NCBI GenBank assembly: GCA_964019155.1
Contig: OZ025239.1
Location: 6,967,669 to 7,031,668, forward strand
Length of the DNA: 64,000 nt
DNA from: Osedax fenrisi
Taxonomy: Eukaryota; Annelida; Polychaeta; Sabellida; Siboglinidae
Direction: 5' to 3'
Shown here: positions 13,993-26,212 of the stretch, piece after piece
Layout of the letters: each line of letters opens with the position of its first letter
Numbering within the stretch: the stretch's first letter is position 1
Notes under the pieces: model-generated
Databases searched by the model: none
What the model saw: the letters and a program-made list of their open reading frames with translations, nothing else
Told to the model about the DNA's origin: nothing
Made by a program: the position numbers and the translations under genes

Positions 13993-14478
13993 TTATTTGT
14001 ATAAAGTCTTATACTATGTTAAATATCATCTCCTATACAATATGTATATACATATATACACAGGTATATATAAGGTTTTATTGGTGGTTGTAAAATAACG
14101 CAGCACTTTAATTACTAGCGGTGCTCAATGAAGCGTGACAATTAAACATTAACTTTGTAATTTATCACGACTCCTTTATGTGTAACAATGTTGTATAGTT
14201 TGTATACATACACACACACATACATATATATATATAGATATGGAATAAATAGAAAATAATTAATAGTAATAGATAAAGTTTAAAGTTAAAATTAATTGCG
14301 AATACAAAACCATACATATTTAAATATTATATTTAAACAATAACTAGTAACTTGGTAGACAGAATTACGAGTGTATACGCAATAGTAGTTATTGACCTCT
14401 GAACCCCAGCTATCTCTTACAATATGTGTGTAACATCGCATGTTATCGGGTACCTTGAAGGTCATAATGGGATATAAT
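10793..14478. other. AT-rich spacer, microsatellite-dense
   Basis: No gene is supported. It contains tandem GAGATATCTCTATA units (11338-11395), a TG-rich stretch (11953-12045), (TA)n at 12463-12502, 13480-13538, 13665-13690, 13843-13877 and 13930-13985, and a short GCGTCCGTGATTGCGTGCGT direct repeat (about 12776-12825). Low-complexity frames over the TG tract are not credible proteins. Confidence 0.6.
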
Positions 14479-14480
14479 TA

Positions 14481-14636
14481 GGGGCGCTGGAACGATGGTG
14501 TGTATGTAGAGGGGACCAACCAATCAAAATAAATATTGTAGTCAAAAGTGGGGGGGGGGGACCAATACATAGGAGGTCCCCCTAGATTTTAAAGTTTGGG
14601 GGACATATCCCCCCGTCCCCTCTATTGCAGCGCCCC
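14481..14636. mobile_element. TA-flanked MITE copy 1
   Basis: A 156-bp element with 9-bp terminal inverted repeats (GGGGCGCTG ... CAGCGCCCC) and a TA dinucleotide on each side (14479-14480 and 14637-14638), the usual Tc1/mariner-type target duplication. The interior includes a long G run and GGAGGTCCCCCTAGATTTTA. A second copy with the same layout lies at 23259-23411. There is no coding capacity. Confidence 0.88.
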
Positions 14637-14638
14637 TA

Positions 14639-14973
14639 GATGTTCGTAACGAAAGCGAACACACTTACAATGAACCTACTAAGGGTGTTCCTTTAGTAAT
14701 GCGTAGAGGTGTACAGTTGTACAGGCTACAGTTGTATCTACACAATGTATCAACTGAGTGTCTATCTGACCATCTGACCATCTGTCCTGATAAAAAAACC
14801 ACACCCTAAGTAGCGGAAGTACACATCTATTTAATAGTTAATTAGCTAGAAGTCAACCTAAACAAGTCTCTAACACTGAACTCTCTACCTCCACAGACAC
14901 GAATGTGACACATACACACACACACATACGCACACACATACGCACACACATACGCACACACATACGAGGAGAG
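14639..14973 (+). other. 5' flank and probable 5' UTR of the glycosyltransferase gene
   Basis: A CTACCTCCACAG splice-acceptor-like site ends at 14896, suggesting the 5' UTR may begin there after an upstream non-coding exon. The sequence then has CA-rich repeats with several ACACACATACG units up to the start codon. A short upstream ATG at 14903 is followed directly by TGA. No core promoter can be named with confidence. Confidence 0.35.
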
Positions 14974-15545
14974 ATGCACCGTCAGAAAGTCACGTCACGT
15001 GCCTACCTAGCGATATGTGCCCTAATGGTGGCCGTTATCGTATGCGTCATCGGCTCGCTTTTAATCGACCTCCACTATCGCCATCTAGCGGAACGATTCG
15101 ATACTAAGATGGTAGAGAGCATCGAAAGTTTCCCGTTAGCGGACGAGAGCGATATAGCGATATGTTTACGTCTGTCATCCGGGGAGAGGCTGGAACTAGA
15201 GGGAAGACATCACTGTCGCAAGGCGGCAGCACTGTTCGACCGGATGTCGCGGTCTTCTTCCCGTCGCGACCATCTGGACATCGTCGATGAAGCGATTTCC
15301 GGTTGCCACGTATCGTCGCGCCGTAACCCGCTGACTCCGTGCGGTGGTCGCGCTAAGCCACGCCTACTTTCCGCACGGACACTAGAAGTGGAGTCCGACC
15401 AACTGCCCGTTCCGAATATCGTGCACTTCATACGTTACGGAAACATGAGCTACGACTTTCAACAACACGTGACCATGTTGTCGGTGCACAAGTACCAGCG
15501 TCCCCTGGTTATATTCATACACGGTGACTCAGTACCCGGTATTAG
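14974..15545 (+). CDS. Glycosyltransferase exon 1
   Basis: Encodes residues 1-190 plus two bases of codon 191: cytoplasmic tail, membrane anchor, stem and start of the catalytic domain, up to HGDSVPGI. The donor is ATTAG|GTTAGC. Reading on past it gives a frame that runs into the (TA)n tract, so the splice here is needed to restore the family's WW motif. Confidence 0.88.
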
Positions 15546-15605
15546 GTTAGCGCAGCAGACGACTCGACCTTGGTTTAACCTTACCTCATTCTCGCTCGGT
15601 CGAGT

Positions 15606-15650
<45 letters not shown>

Positions 15651-16104
15651 TTATTATAAAAAAATGTATTATAATAAATGTTTAGATATGAAATATTAAA
15701 TACATTTAATTGAACAATTAATGTAACCATATATATATTATTTTTAAATGTTGACTAATTAATAAATATAATGACCTAATCAACAGTAACTACTGGTGGA
15801 ATAAGACAATACAGGAAGTGCCTAATATATACCACGTGGCTAGAGAGAGACCTACACATATATACGGTCGGGAGATAAGTTATATCGAACACGCTTCAGA
15901 CTTCTCACGACTTCAAATACTTCTCGGTTTGTCACTGATTATCGGCTACCCTAGCGAATGAAATATGAACTATTATCTTGCGTCTACTAATACGGTATCA
16001 TGTGCCTCGAAATATAGTATATCCAGTATGCTTTGCTGATGATTATTTATATAATAGCGACCACTGATTATTATTTATATATAGAGTAAATCACCGCTTA
16101 ATTT

Positions 16105-16143
<39 letters not shown>

Positions 16144-18025
16144 AGTATGTGTGTATGTATATTAATTTATGTTTTTTATTATCATTACGAAATATAAAGC
16201 ATCATTATATATAATGTATGACATATACGATATCGTGTATACTACTTTATACATTGGTGTAACAACAACATCTAAAAGTATGATTGATTAATGACTGCGT
16301 ATTGGTAAATACATTGGTAAAATCATTGTAAAGTTGTTTTTACAATTCAATTCAATTTATTTTAAAGACTCTTTGTGCCATAGCAATCAAGCGTCTAAAG
16401 TAAAAACAAAAAACAATATAACGGAACATAAACGAAAATAATAAACTAATAATAATATAAATAGGAATACCGAAAGTACTCAACATTAATATAAATTGTA
16501 AATAAAATTGTAGATATTGATAAATAGTGATAAAAAAATCATCAGGGAAATGCAATAGTAAATAGATATGTTTTTAATAGAGATTTAAAAGAGGTGGTGG
16601 ATTGAGTGGAGCGTAGATTATGTACATAATACTAATAACACATATATATATATATAACATATTCATATTATATACACATTAAGATAGGGTTTATTACATA
16701 TTCTATATATTACGTAATATACTGAATGACCACATGAATACAAATAGATGAGTCACGATGACGTCATGAACGCGTCATACAAGCCACGCCTACTTTAGCG
16801 TAATGTCGTTAGCCACGGAACAACAATAGAAATAAGTCACTTTGTATATGTTGCGAGTTCTTATGAAACATTTATAGTCGCTTACGAAATAATGATATAT
16901 CTGAAGTTGTTGACATATTTACAAATACAATAGAAATAAGAACGGTTATAGTTATATGCTTGACATCGGTACATCTATAGAGTATATTCACCTTTCTAGA
17001 TCGATCGCATTCTAGCTATTGTTACTAGGCTACACACACAATATTATCAGATATATTACATCTATACACATAGTTATAGTCACAATTTATTATAAAATGA
17101 TATTCAGTAGTTCTTTAACATTATTAATATATGTAATATATATCCTACCGGCTATAAAAGGCTATAGTCTGGTATTGCTATATATATAGCTTGATGTATG
17201 ATTTCCCTTAACCTTCATCTTGTATTAGCCTAGGGTATTCTTACTTATTTATTATTATTGTTATTGTTATTGTTATTTTTATTTGGCTGAGTCTTTTCAT
17301 CTCATCCAGGAACTTAAATGACGTTTTCACTTATAACCATATGGCTCTAATGTCCCTTAAAAGCCGTTCTCATGTTAAAGCATATATGCTCATTAAAATT
17401 ATGTATACATAATTTTAATGAGAGCCGATAATTTGTTCATATACGATTATATAAGATCACTTCTTAATATTATTTTAAAACTATTGAATGTTTCACTTGG
17501 GGTCATTTGTTCTGAAAACTTCGTCTAGGATTATCCTATGATAATCCTTACCTACCTCCTGTTAAATATTGTCGTGGAATAATCCTAGGGAAGTGTTTGT
17601 CTTCAGAACAGCTGGCCCCCGACATACGATACATGTGATTCAGTGTGTTTATTACCCGCCCGCCGTTATCAATGTAAATCATCACATTTTAATTATCTAC
17701 CACGGCAGGTAAATATGTGTAGCATTATCACATATGTCATTACCGTTCAGCGATATCATTACCATTACCAGATGTAAACATTGATGTATAATTAGCTATT
17801 TAATGGCTACTACATCATGTAGCTGTGCTTATGAATGATGACTTTTATATTACCTCGGTCTTTTTTATATTTAGATAGCGTGTAACATTACCATTATTAC
17901 CACATATATAACTTGTTCGATTGTATTCACCCTTGTTAATTACATAGGAATATGTAAAATACACGTGTACATAATGAAATATACACGGCAATGACTTTGA
18001 TGTTGTAGAGGTGTTATATATATAG

Positions 18026-18104
<79 letters not shown>

Positions 18105-18287
18105 ATATATATATATATCACATATATTCTTTGATGATTCTTTCTCTGTCTATTCGAAAGTTGTTATCGACAAATTATCCTTCACCAATTTTTATAATGA
18201 GAATTCTCGAATTTTCGAATTCATATATATATATCCGAATCCATAAAAAATGGTGAACAATTAAACAAATGTTTACGTTATTGATAA

Positions 18288-18339
<52 letters not shown>

Positions 18340-20776
18340 CTACTTTGTGAAGCTTTGTGAAGCTTTGTGTTTATGTACTTAAGTATAACACCTATAGGTA
18401 TCTCATGATACAACAACAAGTTCGATATAACCGGTATACCGTATAACCGGTTTGTATTGTACACACGTATGACCTATAGCAGACATATGTTACATTTTCG
18501 ATACATACAGTCATCAGTTATGTAATATCAGTTATGTAATATACCTACGTCTGATTAATGTATTGCGACATAAGGGTTATAACATCAGTTACATAATATG
18601 CGATATCAAATATATTATATTTATTTTTATTTTACGAAAAATAATCATTAATTAATAAGATTAATAGTTTTTTTGTTAACATGAAGAATTATATTACGTA
18701 ATCATACTGTATTATATTATATTACGAAATTATAGCTTCATAATATAGCGATCTAATATAGTTGTTCTGTAGCCTAAATATATATATATAATATATTCTC
18801 TGTATTAAATTTAATATGATTACTAAATATATCCTATTATATTGCACGCATATATAGTATATAATATATACTACTGCAGTCCGGACAGTTGTGTTTGGTG
18901 TGAAGGGTGTTTTAGTTTATTATTAGAGTTATTATATGTGTGTTCCTACAAATTAATGTGTGTGTGTTCTCTTGCTTCAGTTCCCATAGGAAATATACTA
19001 ATATTACAATTATTTCTTAAATGAATATTAATGATATCTTAGATATAATAATATTCTATATAAATGGGTATTTGATAATTAATGTATTATTTTGTATATA
19101 ATTAATAAATTACATATATGTTTTGTTATATATATGTTATAATTATAACATAAATATATATATTTCTTATATAAAACGATATATTGTTATATAAATAATA
19201 GGTAATTATAATTTATTAGTATAATATATAATATTTATAATCAAATTGTATAAACGATTGAAAATAGAATATATAATGAAAACAACACAATGGAAAATAG
19301 TAATTATTTAAATGTGTAATTTTAATATAAATGTATATAAGCCTGGGATATATAGCCGTCGGGAACAGTAAATAGTAGAGTTAACGTGATTGTGTAAAGC
19401 GTAACGCGGATTTAAGACTTACAAAATAACGATTATTCGAGAATGTTAGCGAATAATAGTGGTTTTTTTTGTTGGATCAAATATATTAGTTATTTTAGAT
19501 TATTTGTTCAGCCGACATACCGAGGACATAGCTAGCACGAAACTAAGCTTGCTTTAGGCTACCGCCGCATATTTATTTATTACTGATGTAAAGCGGTCGT
19601 AAATCTGCCTGCATTAATTCTATATTTATCATTTATCGTAATTTATTTATAAATGATTTAATTTGTTTGAAATAATATTTATTAATGAAGTCGGCACATC
19701 TAATTAATGTATTTTTTTTGGTATTAACATATTAATAGTATTATTTTTATTATTTGTAATCAATTTAATCTAAATATTTACATAATACGTATCTATTTTA
19801 ACATATTTGTGTGGTAATTAATATACTGTGTTGCGCGGTTAACTGCCAATTGGCTAGGTCGTCAGACATACAGGTGTGGGATAAACCCTGTTGGGGCAAA
19901 TACAATAGGTCTCAACATAATATGTATACATACTTCTATAGAAATGATCTTATACAATTGTTTATAAACAAATGATCGACCATCGTTAAAAGCATGCATT
20001 AACACGAGAGCGGCTTCGTTAGAGCTTTATGGTTATCAGTTAAAACGTCATCTAAGTTCCTGGATGAAATGACTCCACACAAAACAAATTATAATTGCTT
20101 AACAAATTTATATCCATGCAGAAACCAACAATATTGGCAATGTTTCCGATATTATCGGTCAAATCTTCGACAATTTAATATTTAATATTTGGAACCCATA
20201 ATTGTCATCACCTTTTTATGTGACACGGTATTATTACTGACACTGTTTACTGAATTTTAAATATGTATATATATATGTTTGATTTAATGGTTAATTTATA
20301 CACAATATCTACAATGAAAAACTGTGATTTCTATTATGTTGACATAATAGAAAGTTTATAGATATAGAAAAGTTAAAAAGTATACATATTTAATACTCTA
20401 CAAATAAAAATACGTATATATATAAATATATATTTAAATACATACATTTGTATACATATGATGTTAAAGGTCGATACGACTCCACACATATGTACACGTA
20501 TAAACACACAATACGCCTGCGCACAATCACATTATAGTGATGTATATATGATAATGATGGTACCCATTAAAGTCATTAAAGTAATTAATGAGGGTGGCTG
20601 CCAAACGCCGCCCCCCACCGTACATTACACGTGTTTACCCCTGACACCCGCATATTACCTGCGTTAACGTAAGTGACCCCTACATGCATATAACCTGAGT
20701 ATGTCCATTCACACCCCTTTTCGACTTATCACCCGTAATGAGCCAATATAATAATAATAATATTTATTTATTTAAA

Positions 20777-20818
<42 letters not shown>

Positions 20819-22119
20819 TACAATACAAATAGAATATATAAATAGACTTTCAAGAAGTCATAGACTTATACATGTTATACATAACTGTGAAGGACAATAC
20901 AATTCATATACACGCGTTAACCCTTAAAGCTATCATTTCTCGCATATTACCCGTTTTAACCTCTGCACCCCCACTACCCGTTTTAACCACTTATACCCAC
21001 CTAATACCCTATCCAACCCTTACTAGCCCCCCCCCTCTATCACCCGCGTTAACCCCGCCGCCCCCTGTTCAGAATACGGAGGTATCTACCTAGACCACGA
21101 CGTGCTGCTGGTGAAGTGTATGTCCCCCCTACGTCAGTATCACGTGACAACACTGGGCCGCGAGATGCCTGGTCTACTGGCTAATGGCATCATAGTGGCC
21201 GCAGCCAGGGCCGCATTCTTGACCACGTGGCTTCAGACCTATCGCAACTACGATCCGCACTCGTGGAGCGCGCACTCCACGCACACACCGCACAGGTAAG
21301 CGCACCGCACACCGCGTATGATATCACGTGCTAATATGGTAATAGTGTAACTGAAGAAGTTGAGGTGAGATTTGCGAATATCCGCAAATATCTAATATTT
21401 GTTGATAGATAAAAACGCAAATAATCGTATTTTCGCGAGAATATTCTCTGTTAGTCAGGCTTCAGATTAATATATTATGTATAGGACGGTATTAGAGGTT
21501 TAACTATTGCTCATATAGGGCTATAGGTTTACCGTAAATATAGCCACATGTTAACCCCTATATAGATTAGCGCCTCTTACACCTATATGCATAACAGGCG
21601 CGTATGTATGCGTCATCACCCCGTTACACTGACTCATAGCAACATTCTTATGTGTGTGTGTGCCGCACGCATTAATCTATACACACTAGCACAAGTGCAC
21701 CTGCATATATGTGTGTGTGCACTAATACACACCTACTAGCGTGCACTAAAGCGATCACTCTCACACGCACTCTTGATCCCACTCGCACACACAACACTAA
21801 TGTCATACACGCTCCCGCACACACGCACGCACACATAACATTACGATACTGTTACATAATATAACGTCACACTCGCAGTCTGAGCGTCCTGTTTCCGCAT
21901 CTGATCCATATCGAGGACAGGAGTCTAGTGCATCCCAACTGGAACGAGCTACAAGTTCTGTACTATGGCCTATATAGTCAATGGCGCACCGAAAACTACT
22001 GCATTCACCTGTACCTACAGGAGAGACACGCCCACAGGGTACCACGTGACTTCGACCAGCTGCGTGTACTGGACAACACGGTCGGAGAGGTGATGCGCCA
22101 TATCGTATACGGTACTTGA
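14974..22119 (+). CDS. Type II membrane glycosyltransferase, A4GALT-like (GT32), four exons
   Basis: The exons 14974-15545, 15787-15926, 21073-21295 and 21879-22119 join in phase (2, 1, 2) into 1176 bp, 391 residues plus TGA. Residues about 10-31 form a single hydrophobic signal anchor after a short basic N-terminus, as in Golgi type II enzymes. The catalytic region starts near VPNIVHFIRYG (147-156), passes ERPTHIYGR (211-219) and reaches ILLEYGGIYLDHDVL, with the DxD metal/nucleotide-sugar motif at 245-247. LLANGIIVAA and LVHPNW follow, typical of the family related to alpha-1,4-galactosyl/GlcNAc transferases. The donor sugar and acceptor cannot be read from sequence. N-glycosylation sequons occur at Asn157 and Asn196. 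The start is the first in-frame ATG, with a purine at -3. Intron 1 (241 bp) carries a (TA)n tract; intron 2 is 5.1 kb and full of repeats. The length is normal and no lesions are seen, so the gene looks intact. Confidence 0.9.
15787..15926 (+). CDS. Glycosyltransferase exon 2
   Basis: 140 bp between acceptor ATCAACAG and donor CTTCTCG|GTTTGT. It encodes YWWNKTIQEVPNIYHVARER and continues to SRLQILL. It starts with the third base of Ser191 and ends with the first base of Glu238. Confidence 0.88.
17251..17485 (-). mobile_element. SINE-A copy 3, head missing
   Basis: On the minus strand the AACAATAACAATAACAATAA tail, the GTGAAAAC / ATAACC body and the GATCTTATATAATCG segment are recognisable. 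The tRNA head is absent. Where other copies read ATGGTTTTAACGAGAGCC, this copy carries a 34-bp palindrome. Confidence 0.8.
17389..17422. repeat. Perfect 34-bp palindrome inside a SINE copy
   Basis: CTCATTAAAATTATGTA followed by its exact reverse complement, with no spacer. It replaces part of the SINE body, so it probably arose by a template-switch or inverted duplication of the TTTTAATGAG segment. Confidence 0.92.
17499..17620. mobile_element. Small foldback element (MITE-like)
   Basis: The left end GGGGTCATTTGTTCTGAAAA and the right end, whose reverse complement begins GGGGGCCAGCTGTTCTGAAG, are imperfect inverted repeats. A second inverted pair (CTAGGATTATCC / GGAATAATCCTAG) lies inside. 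No clear target duplication was found, so the boundaries are approximate. Confidence 0.55.
19838..20092 (+). mobile_element. SINE-A copy 4, old and diverged
   Basis: A tRNA-like head is still visible (AACTGCCAATTGGCTAGGTC, then CAGACATACAGG). The body keeps AAATGATCTTATACAATTG, CGAGAGCGGCTTCG and CATCTAAGTTCCTGGATG. Many substitutions and small deletions mark it as older than copies 1, 6 and 7. Confidence 0.75.
21073..21295 (+). CDS. Glycosyltransferase exon 3 (DxD exon)
   Basis: Acceptor CCTGTTCAG after a C-rich polypyrimidine stretch; donor CACAG|GTAAGC. The 223 bp restore Glu238 and encode EYGGIYLDHDVLLVK, the catalytic Asp-His-Asp, then the LLANGIIVAA segment. The exon is far richer in G+C than its intron, a useful sign of coding DNA here. 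Confidence 0.92.
21879..22119 (+). CDS. Glycosyltransferase exon 4 (terminal)
   Basis: Acceptor CACACTCGCAG; 241 bp ending in TGA at 22117-22119. It encodes the C-terminal part with LVHPNWNELQVLYYGLY and a closing segment with TVGEVMRHIVYGT. The conserved HPNW motif confirms the frame. The nearest clear AATAAA lies about 470 bp downstream (22589). Confidence 0.92.
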
Positions 22120-22689
22120 CCAGTTGACCAGTTGTCCACTTGTCCATTTGACCACCTGGTCACCTCGACCACCACGTGACATTCATTAGTCAGCGATGTC
22201 CTCAACCGGTCGCCACCACTAACACGTAACCCCGTCTTATGTCCTTCCTCTTCCTCCTCCTCATCCTCCATATAATGGTGTTCAAGTGCTGTTAACTAAC
22301 ACCCAGAACACAAGTGATAACACCGATATAAACGTATTACTGCCCAAACTTAACTCTGACAATCACAGCTGACGTATTCTTACGTAATATTACTGTGAGA
22401 TCAATTATGTCACCACTGTGGTACTATTTTAATACTTTATTATGACGACATATATATATATATATGATATGATATGTTATTTTAAAGTAACATGATATGT
22501 TCAAATATTTTAATATCCTTAAGGATATTAAAAAATAGAATTCAACATCATTTTTATTTTTATACCTTATCATTTTATTGCATAATATAATAAAATCTTT
22601 ACAAATATTTCCATTATTTTAGAATAGAATATACATATACTTGTAAAATATTAATTTACTATAACTATAGTTATTCATGTATAGTTATA

Positions 22690-22745
<56 letters not shown>

Positions 22746-23258
22746 GAAAAGTAAAATAGAAACATACAATAAGTATTATTTATTAACACATAATAATAAA
22801 GTATCGGTGCAGATTCTATTGAACATTATTAATAGAGAAACATTCTAAACTGGTAATTACTCTATGGAATGTATCATGTATTCACTACATATATGGATAG
22901 CTGGATATTATGAAACATGAGAGCGAATAGATCCAATAGATTTCAGTTGTGTATTCAATACCTTCGAACCGATACGAGCAAGGGGTCGATAATAGAGTGG
23001 AGATAGTGATAACAGGGGTGGATAGGGTCGGTATCAGGGTAGTGACGTACGCATACTTGGATACAACGACATATGGGTATGCTAAGAGGAAGATGGACGG
23101 GTGCATCAGTGGTAGAGTTATCTACGCAGGGATCCGTGGATAACAAAGAAGTAGAGACATGGTAGCAATACAAGTGTACCACTGTAGGTATAGGTTATGT
23201 GTAGTACGAATGTCGAACAATAAGAGTACATATGATAAGGGTATATCTATGAGGAGTA
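22120..23258. other. 3' flank of glycosyltransferase gene and spacer
   Basis: After the stop there is a GACCAGTTGACC/GTCCACTTGTCC-like short repeat and a CCTCTTCCTCCTCCTC run. Then comes AT-rich sequence with (TA)n at 22690-22742. A moderately GC-rich block at 22925-23150 is open on both strands for about 65-75 codons, but has no recognisable protein or good splice sites. Confidence 0.5.
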
Positions 23259-23411
23259 GGGGCGCCGGAACGATGGTGTGTATGTAGGGGGGATCAACCA
23301 ATCAAAATAAATGTTGTGGTAAAAGTGGTGGGGGGGGGCCAATACATAGGAGGTCCCCCTAGATTTTAAAGTGGGGGGGGGGGTCCCCCGTCCCCCCTGC
23401 TGCAGCGCCCC
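23259..23411. mobile_element. TA-flanked MITE copy 2
   Basis: A 153-bp copy of the element at 14481. It starts GGGGCGCCGG, ends CTGCAGCGCCCC, and has TA on both sides (23257-23258 and 23412-23413). The interior shares CCAATACATAGGAGGTCCCC with copy 1. The two copies differ mainly in G-run length and scattered substitutions. Confidence 0.88.
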
Positions 23412-23566
23412 TAATGAGGAGAGATGAATAATAGTGGATATGTGATAGTGTAACCTTCATATGTTCGTTATGTTGCTAGACTATACAGAACATGGATTAT
23501 CGAGTGCGTCTAATTTTATAGAATTGTTTATGTATGGAGATTTTAATAAATAATCATTCGCATCTT

Positions 23567-23618
<52 letters not shown>

Positions 23619-23622
<4 letters not shown>

Positions 23623-23910
23623 ATTGTTATTGTTATTTGGTGGTCCTTTCATCCCGTCCAGGAATTTAGATGAAGTTTTCACTTATAACCATATATGGCT
23701 CTAATGTCCTTTCGAAGCTGATATCATGTTAAGGCATCCCTAGTTTTAACGAGAGCCGATAATTTATTTATATACAATTATATAAGATCACTTCTAAATA
23801 ATATTTTAAGACACATTTAAAAAAATTAATTAATGATCCGGACGAGGGTCGAACCCGTGTCCTACTGCTTGTGTGTCTGGCGCCTTAGCCAACTGAGTAA
23901 CAATTTCAGT
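23619..23910 (-). mobile_element. SINE-A copy 5
   Basis: Minus-strand copy: the tail at left is AACAATAACAATAACAATA next to (TA)n (23569-23618). The head at right keeps the B box GGGTTCGACCC and GTCCGGATCATTAATTAAT. The A-box half is mutated (GTTGGCTAAGGCGCCAGACA), and the extreme 5' end differs from other copies. Confidence 0.88.
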
Positions 23911-24416
23911 TCCTATATATATTTATATTATATAATATTATAGTAATATTATCATTTTTATTATTTGTATGCACAAATAATGAAGTAATATTCCTTAATA
24001 CACTAATTATGTAACTTATATTACATGTTAAATGTATAATATATTTATAAGTAGGTTTCATATAATATTATAATTTTCGACAATTAATTTATAAAAATTC
24101 TTTTATTTGAATAGATTATAATGATGTATTTATAAATTTCCCACTTTGATATGTATGACATGAATTTCTATAATAATGTAGAATATTTTAGACACATTTA
24201 TATAAAAATATATTTATAAAATTACTGTTTATAAAATATACGTTTATTTTAAATACCTATGTATCTTATAGCTGTATGTAGTATATTTTAATTGTCGGAA
24301 ATTGTGTGAATTATATTGTTAATATCACGATTAGTAAACAATCCACACACTAACACACATATAAGTACATACATGCGCACATATTATGTTATATCATATA
24401 TTTCGAATAGTGTATT

Positions 24417-24485
<69 letters not shown>

Positions 24486-24489
24486 TATA
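23911..24489. other. AT-rich spacer with CA/TA microsatellite
   Basis: No gene is seen. A (CA)n run at 24418-24440 passes directly into (TA)n at 24441-24481, which abuts the truncated SINE-B copy. Confidence 0.6.
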
Positions 24490-24668
24490 TGGTTTGACTC
24501 TAAGCAGCTCTTGTTTTTATCTTGCGTTTATCAATGTTTTAATAAACGATAAATCAAAACACAAGAACAAAATGTTACTATTTGATTTTTATTGTCCTGA
24601 GCCATATGGCTCACAGTTATATATAACATGTACAATACTATGACTTCTCGAGGGGTCCATTTGTAATG
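24490..24668 (+). mobile_element. SINE-B copy 1, 5' truncated
   Basis: It begins after (TA)n at the GTTTGACTCTAAGC position, so the tRNA head is lost except for B-box remnants. It keeps AATAAACGATAAATCAAAAC, ACAAGAACAAAATGTTACTA and the 3' part CACAGTTATATATAACATG ... CTTCTCGAGGGGTCCATTTG shared with the copy at 47335. Confidence 0.85.
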
Positions 24669-24674
24669 TATTCA

Positions 24675-24725
<51 letters not shown>

Positions 24726-24968
24726 AAACATACACGCATACAAATACATACGCACACATATACACATAAATATGTTTATAATGTACGAGAACATAAATAA
24801 TAGATCACGAGGTCTATGTGAAATACTTTCACAGAACAATAGTTTCATGATGATATATGAAGGCCCTAACATGTGATCTGCACGTGTGCAGTATGATGGC
24901 AGTGCAGAGGTGTGTGATATACCTAAGTATACGTCATGTCATGTCAGCAATTGTTTATACATGTGGTT

Positions 24969-25006
<38 letters not shown>

Positions 25007-25225
25007 CACTGATATATCAGCGTTCATACCAGATACCCATATTTGGAAGTGCCGTAATTGTTTGGGTACTTGCCTTTAATATAAAATTATGTGGATTATA
25101 TAATGTATTATTAATATAATTGTAATACAATGCAATGAAAGGGTTATATCTATTACACGCATCTATGATTTAATGCATTTTACAGATTTTCAATGAATAT
25201 TTATAAAATGGCGATTAAAAGTATC
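24669..25225. other. AT-rich spacer
   Basis: (TA)n at 24673-24727 and 24972-25004. No gene is supported. Confidence 0.5.
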
Positions 25226-25475
25226 GGGGGTTCTATGGCTCAGTGGGACAGTCGACATTTCGAAGCTTAAGCTAGTAAGCTTTAAGCTAGTAAGCGATTG
25301 CTTCTCGAGAGGTCCCGGGTTCGACTCCAGTCATAACTTATTTTTTCTCTTGTTTTTATTAAGAACTTAATAAACAATAAATCAAAACACAAGAAAAAAA
25401 ATGTTACTATTTGTTTTGTATTTTCCTGGACCCCTCACAGTTATTTATAACATGTACAATAAATATGAATCTAAT
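25226..25475 (+). mobile_element. SINE-B copy 2
   Basis: The head has an A-box region TTCTATGGCTCAGTGGGACA and B box GGGTTCGACTCC. The variable middle is expanded by a repeated AAGCTAGTAAGC. The body has AATAAACAATAAATCAAAAC and CACAGTTATTTATAACATG. This family shares no body sequence with SINE-A. Confidence 0.87.
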
Positions 25476-25566
25476 AAAATAAATTAATATTGTGACTTCA
25501 GCTTAATGGATATATTTGTATCCATTATTTGTATTGTATTCGATATTTTTTTTAATTTTTTTTTAT

Positions 25567-25845
25567 TATATTTGGTGGATTCTTTTCATCCCATCCAGGA
25601 ACTTATATGAAGTTTTCACTTATAACCAAATATGGCTCTAATTTCCCTTCGAAGCCGCTCTCATGTTAAGGCATCCATGGTTTTAACGAGAGCCGATCAT
25701 TTATTTCTAGATAATTATATAAGATCACTTCTAAATAATATTTTAAGACCTATTTTATAAAATTAATTAATGGTCCGGACGAGGGCCGAACCCGTGTCCT
25801 ACTGCTTGTGTGTCTGACGCCTTAGCCACTGAGCCACGCAGGCAG

Positions 25846-25850
<5 letters not shown>
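25567..25850 (-). mobile_element. SINE-A copy 6, near full length
   Basis: The minus-strand copy has a complete head. The reverse complement reads ACTGCCTGCGTGGCTCAGTG, then GGCTAAGGCGTCAGACACAC, and B box GGGTTCGGCCC. (TA)n lies directly against the 5' end (25851-25896). It is very close to copies 1 and 7. Confidence 0.92.
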
Positions 25851-25896
<46 letters not shown>

Positions 25897-25901
<5 letters not shown>

Positions 25902-26145
25902 TAAATTCGCTGTTTTGCATAATTATATTATTTAATAAAAAGATAATTTGTTAGTGTATAGATTATTTTAAGATTATCATTATATTACTATTATTATAAT
26001 ACTTATCATAAACACATACATCAACATACACCCACATACACACAACGCATACACGTATTTACAAACAAACACACACACACACACCTACACACCTATTCGA
26101 GCACAGTCACGTTCTCATGCGTATATATATACATACTTATATTAG

Positions 26146-26212
<67 letters not shown>

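Larger units (their letters stand above)
15927..21072 (+). other. Glycosyltransferase intron 2
   Basis: 5,146 bp with GT and AG ends. It holds two SINE-A copies (17251-17485 minus, 19838-20092 plus), a foldback MITE (17499-17620), a 34-bp palindrome, and (TA)n at 16108-16140, 18028-18100, 18291-18320 and 20781-20813. Near exon 3 there is a C-rich stretch with CCCGTTTTAACC-like units. No gene is nested inside. Confidence 0.8.

Noticed and set aside
16752..16770. CRE-like TGACGTCA site as a regulatory element
   Set aside because: A single 8-bp match inside a 5-kb intron is expected by chance often enough; no supporting sites are nearby.
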